Assembly: GCA_013824905.1 (NCBI GenBank)
Contig: PNOO01000002.1
Span: 1 to 25,523 of the forward strand
Length of the DNA stretch: 25,523 nt
DNA from: Syntrophus sp. (in: bacteria)
Lineage (GTDB): Bacteria > Desulfobacterota > Syntrophia > Syntrophales > UBA5619
Reading direction: 5' to 3'
In this document: in pieces, positions 24,029 through 25,523 of the stretch
How positions within the stretch are numbered: position 1 is the first letter of the stretch
How the letters are laid out: each line of letters starts with the position of its first letter
The notes under the pieces: generated by a model
Database searches by the model: none
Seen by the model: only the letters and a program-made list of their open reading frames with translations
What the model was told of the DNA's origin: nothing
Made by a program: the position numbers and the translations under genes

Positions 24029-24823
24029 ATGCGTGAAATACTGAAAAAAGTCCAGGTTCATGTGCCTTTCTACCGCCTCTGCGATGATCTTCTGCCGATG
24101 GTCATCCGGGAGGGGATCAATCCGGAGATCAGTTTCAATCATCGTGATCTGGAGCGTTTTCAGACCATCGATTTTAAGGAGACTGCGGACCGGCTTGCCG
24201 ATACGGGACTTTCCGTCACTTTCCATGCCCCCTTTCTGGATCTGCGTCCGGGAGCGATTGATCCGCGAATCCGCGAGGTGACCGTGGACCGACTCCGCCG
24301 GGTCTTTGAACTGCTGCCGTTGTTTCGGCCGCGCTCCATCGTCTGCCACCCCTCGTTCGATGAAAAGTACTATGTTTCCGGGGAGAAGCAGTGGCTCGCC
24401 AACAGTCTCGAAACATGGAGCCGCCTGATCGAATACGTTCAGGGCACGGAGACAATCATCGCCATGGAGAACGTCTACGAGCAGGGACCCCAGCAGCTCC
24501 GGCCGCTTCTTGACGCGCTGGATTCGTCCCGGGTCCGATTCTGTTTTGACACCGGGCACGCCAACGCCTTCGGGAGTGCGCCGCACGGGGAATGGCTGGA
24601 AATGCTTGGCGACCGCTTGGGTGAGATCCATATCCACGATAACAACGGCACTGCCGATCAGCACCTGCCGGTCGGAGAAGGGAATTTCCCCTTCCGGGAG
24701 CTCCTGGCGCTGGTCCGACAGAAGAACATCAGGCCGATCCTCACCATCGAATCGCATTCGGATACAAGCCTCCGGCGGATGCTGGAAAACATCCGGACAA
24801 TGAAGCTGCTCGATGATTTCTGA
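24029..24823 (+). CDS. Sugar phosphate isomerase/epimerase-like TIM-barrel protein
   Basis: The 264-residue protein has the xylose-isomerase-like / AP-endonuclease-2 TIM-barrel pattern with a likely metal site: His in VTFHAPF, His in IVCHPSF, Glu in IAMENVYE, Asp and His in FCFDTGHAN, His in IHIHDNNG, and Glu in LTIESHS. Members isomerise or epimerise sugars and inositols or cut DNA at abasic sites. The endonuclease IV motifs are not complete, so a sugar role is more likely, with unknown substrate. The start ATG 24029 has AGGTGA upstream. It is divergent from rsfS and followed 23 bases later by an ABC permease gene, so they may be co-transcribed. Confidence 0.78.
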   Translation: MREILKKVQVHVPFYRLCDDLLPMVIREGINPEISFNHRDLERFQTIDFKETADRLADTGLSVTFHAPFLDLRPGAIDPRIREVTVDRLRRVFELLPLFRPRSIVCHPSFDEKYYVSGEKQWLANSLETWSRLIEYVQGTETIIAMENVYEQGPQQLRPLLDALDSSRVRFCFDTGHANAFGSAPHGEWLEMLGDRLGEIHIHDNNGTADQHLPVGEGNFPFRELLALVRQKNIRPILTIESHSDTSLRRMLENIRTMKLLDDF

Positions 24824-24846
24824 CCGGATGGGATAAGAAAGAAACC

Positions 24847-25523
24847 ATGCTCCGCTACGTCGCTAAAAGGCTGCTTTTCATGATTCCGCTCCTCTTCGGG
24901 ATCACGATCATCTGTTTTACCGTGATGCATCTGGCGCCCGGTTCCCCCACCGATCTCCAGACCCAGATGAACCCCCGAGCCTCCCTCGAGATGAAGGAGC
25001 GGCTCCGGTCGATGTACGACCTGGACAAACCTCTCTATGAGCAGTACTTCAAATGGGTGGGAAAACTTGCCGTCCTGGATATGGGTGTCTCCTTTTCAAC
25101 GGATCGGCGACCGGTGGCGGACAAGATCCTGGAGCGGCTGCCGATCACAATCCTTCTGAATGTCCTTTCCATGCTGCTGGTTCTTGTCGTCGCCATCCCC
25201 TTGGGGGTGATCTCTGCCGTTCGCCAGGACTCCCTCTTCGATCGGATCACCGGCGTCTTCGTGTTTATAGGCTTTGCCGTCCCGACCTTCTGGCTGGCCC
25301 TGCTGCTCATGATCCTCTTTGGCGTCCATCTGGGGTGGCTTCCCATCTCCGGTATCCGCTCCCTGAATTATGAATATCTGCCGCCGGGAATGGCCTTTTG
25401 GGACCTGATTAAACACCTTATCATGCCGGTTTTGCTTTCCGCCTTCGGCGGGCTCGCCGGTCTTTCCCGCTATATGCGGGCGAACATGCTGGAGGTGGTC
25501 CGCCAGGATTACATCATGACGGC
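24847..25523 (+). CDS. ABC transporter permease, DppB/OppB type (3' end beyond window)
   Basis: The open frame runs from ATG 24847 to the window end without a stop (225 codons seen). It matches the first permease of peptide/nickel ABC importers: MLRYVAKRLLFMIPLLFGIT, then a first membrane helix ending FTVMHLAPGSP. The periplasmic segment MKERLRSMYDLDKPLYEQYFKW and further helices follow. The EAA loop that contacts the ATPase begins at YMRANMLEVVRQDYIMTA, right at the edge. The remaining third of the domain, and probably DppC, DppD and DppF, lie beyond the window. No solute-binding protein precedes it; the upstream neighbour is the TIM-barrel gene. Confidence 0.92.
   Translation, partial: MLRYVAKRLLFMIPLLFGITIICFTVMHLAPGSPTDLQTQMNPRASLEMKERLRSMYDLDKPLYEQYFKWVGKLAVLDMGVSFSTDRRPVADKILERLPITILLNVLSMLLVLVVAIPLGVISAVRQDSLFDRITGVFVFIGFAVPTFWLALLLMILFGVHLGWLPISGIRSLNYEYLPPGMAFWDLIKHLIMPVLLSAFGGLAGLSRYMRANMLEVVRQDYIMT

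Noticed and set aside
1..25523. tRNA, rRNA genes or a CRISPR array
   Set aside because: No cloverleaf-like or rRNA-like stretches and no regularly spaced direct repeats with spacers were seen on either strand.

Overview
The window looks like chromosomal DNA from a Gram-negative (LPS-making) bacterium. lpxC and hldE point to lipid A and core heptose synthesis. The mix of single-domain HldE, QueH-type queuosine synthesis, DUF4390 with an NtrY/NtrX pair, and many GTG/TTG starts fits a deltaproteobacterium (Desulfobacterota, perhaps Syntrophales-like). That placement is inferred from gene content, not from a search.

Layout. (1) 2-2794, plus strand: ruvC (5' end cut by the window edge), ruvA and ruvB (Holliday junction processing), then queH. 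(2) 3056-8405, plus strand: lpxC, then a DUF4390 protein overlapping an NtrY-like membrane sensor kinase and an NtrX/NtrC-like response regulator. The kinase is split between two frames at about 6010. (3) 8451-14714, minus strand: a flippase-like membrane protein, a DUF3568 lipoprotein, dnaJ behind a good sigma-70-type promoter, purC, a metallo-beta-lactamase-fold hydrolase and a KefB/CPA2 antiporter. (4) 14844-16773: a compact accessory segment that is visibly richer in A+T. It holds the N-terminal stump of a tyrosine recombinase facing left, a promoter filled with TTACGGA repeats, a hicB-hicA toxin-antitoxin pair, a PD-(D/E)XK nuclease-like gene, a 57-bp attC-like hairpin and a secreted cupin gene. 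I read it as a decayed chromosomal integron. (5) 16850-23821, minus strand: a housekeeping run read in the order rsfS, comF, hldE, dksA, priA, fmt, rsmB. (6) 24029-25523, plus strand: a TIM-barrel sugar-phosphate-isomerase-like gene followed by the start of a DppB-type ABC permease, cut by the window end.

How the genes fit together. The RuvABC genes form one repair module. DUF4390, NtrY and NtrX form a likely envelope or nitrogen signalling module. priA, fmt and rsmB form a compact replication-restart and translation operon fed by the upstream dksA-hldE-comF-rsfS genes. The accessory segment between the 5' end of the antiporter gene and the 3' end of rsmB interrupts otherwise ordinary core genes and holds most of the unusual features.
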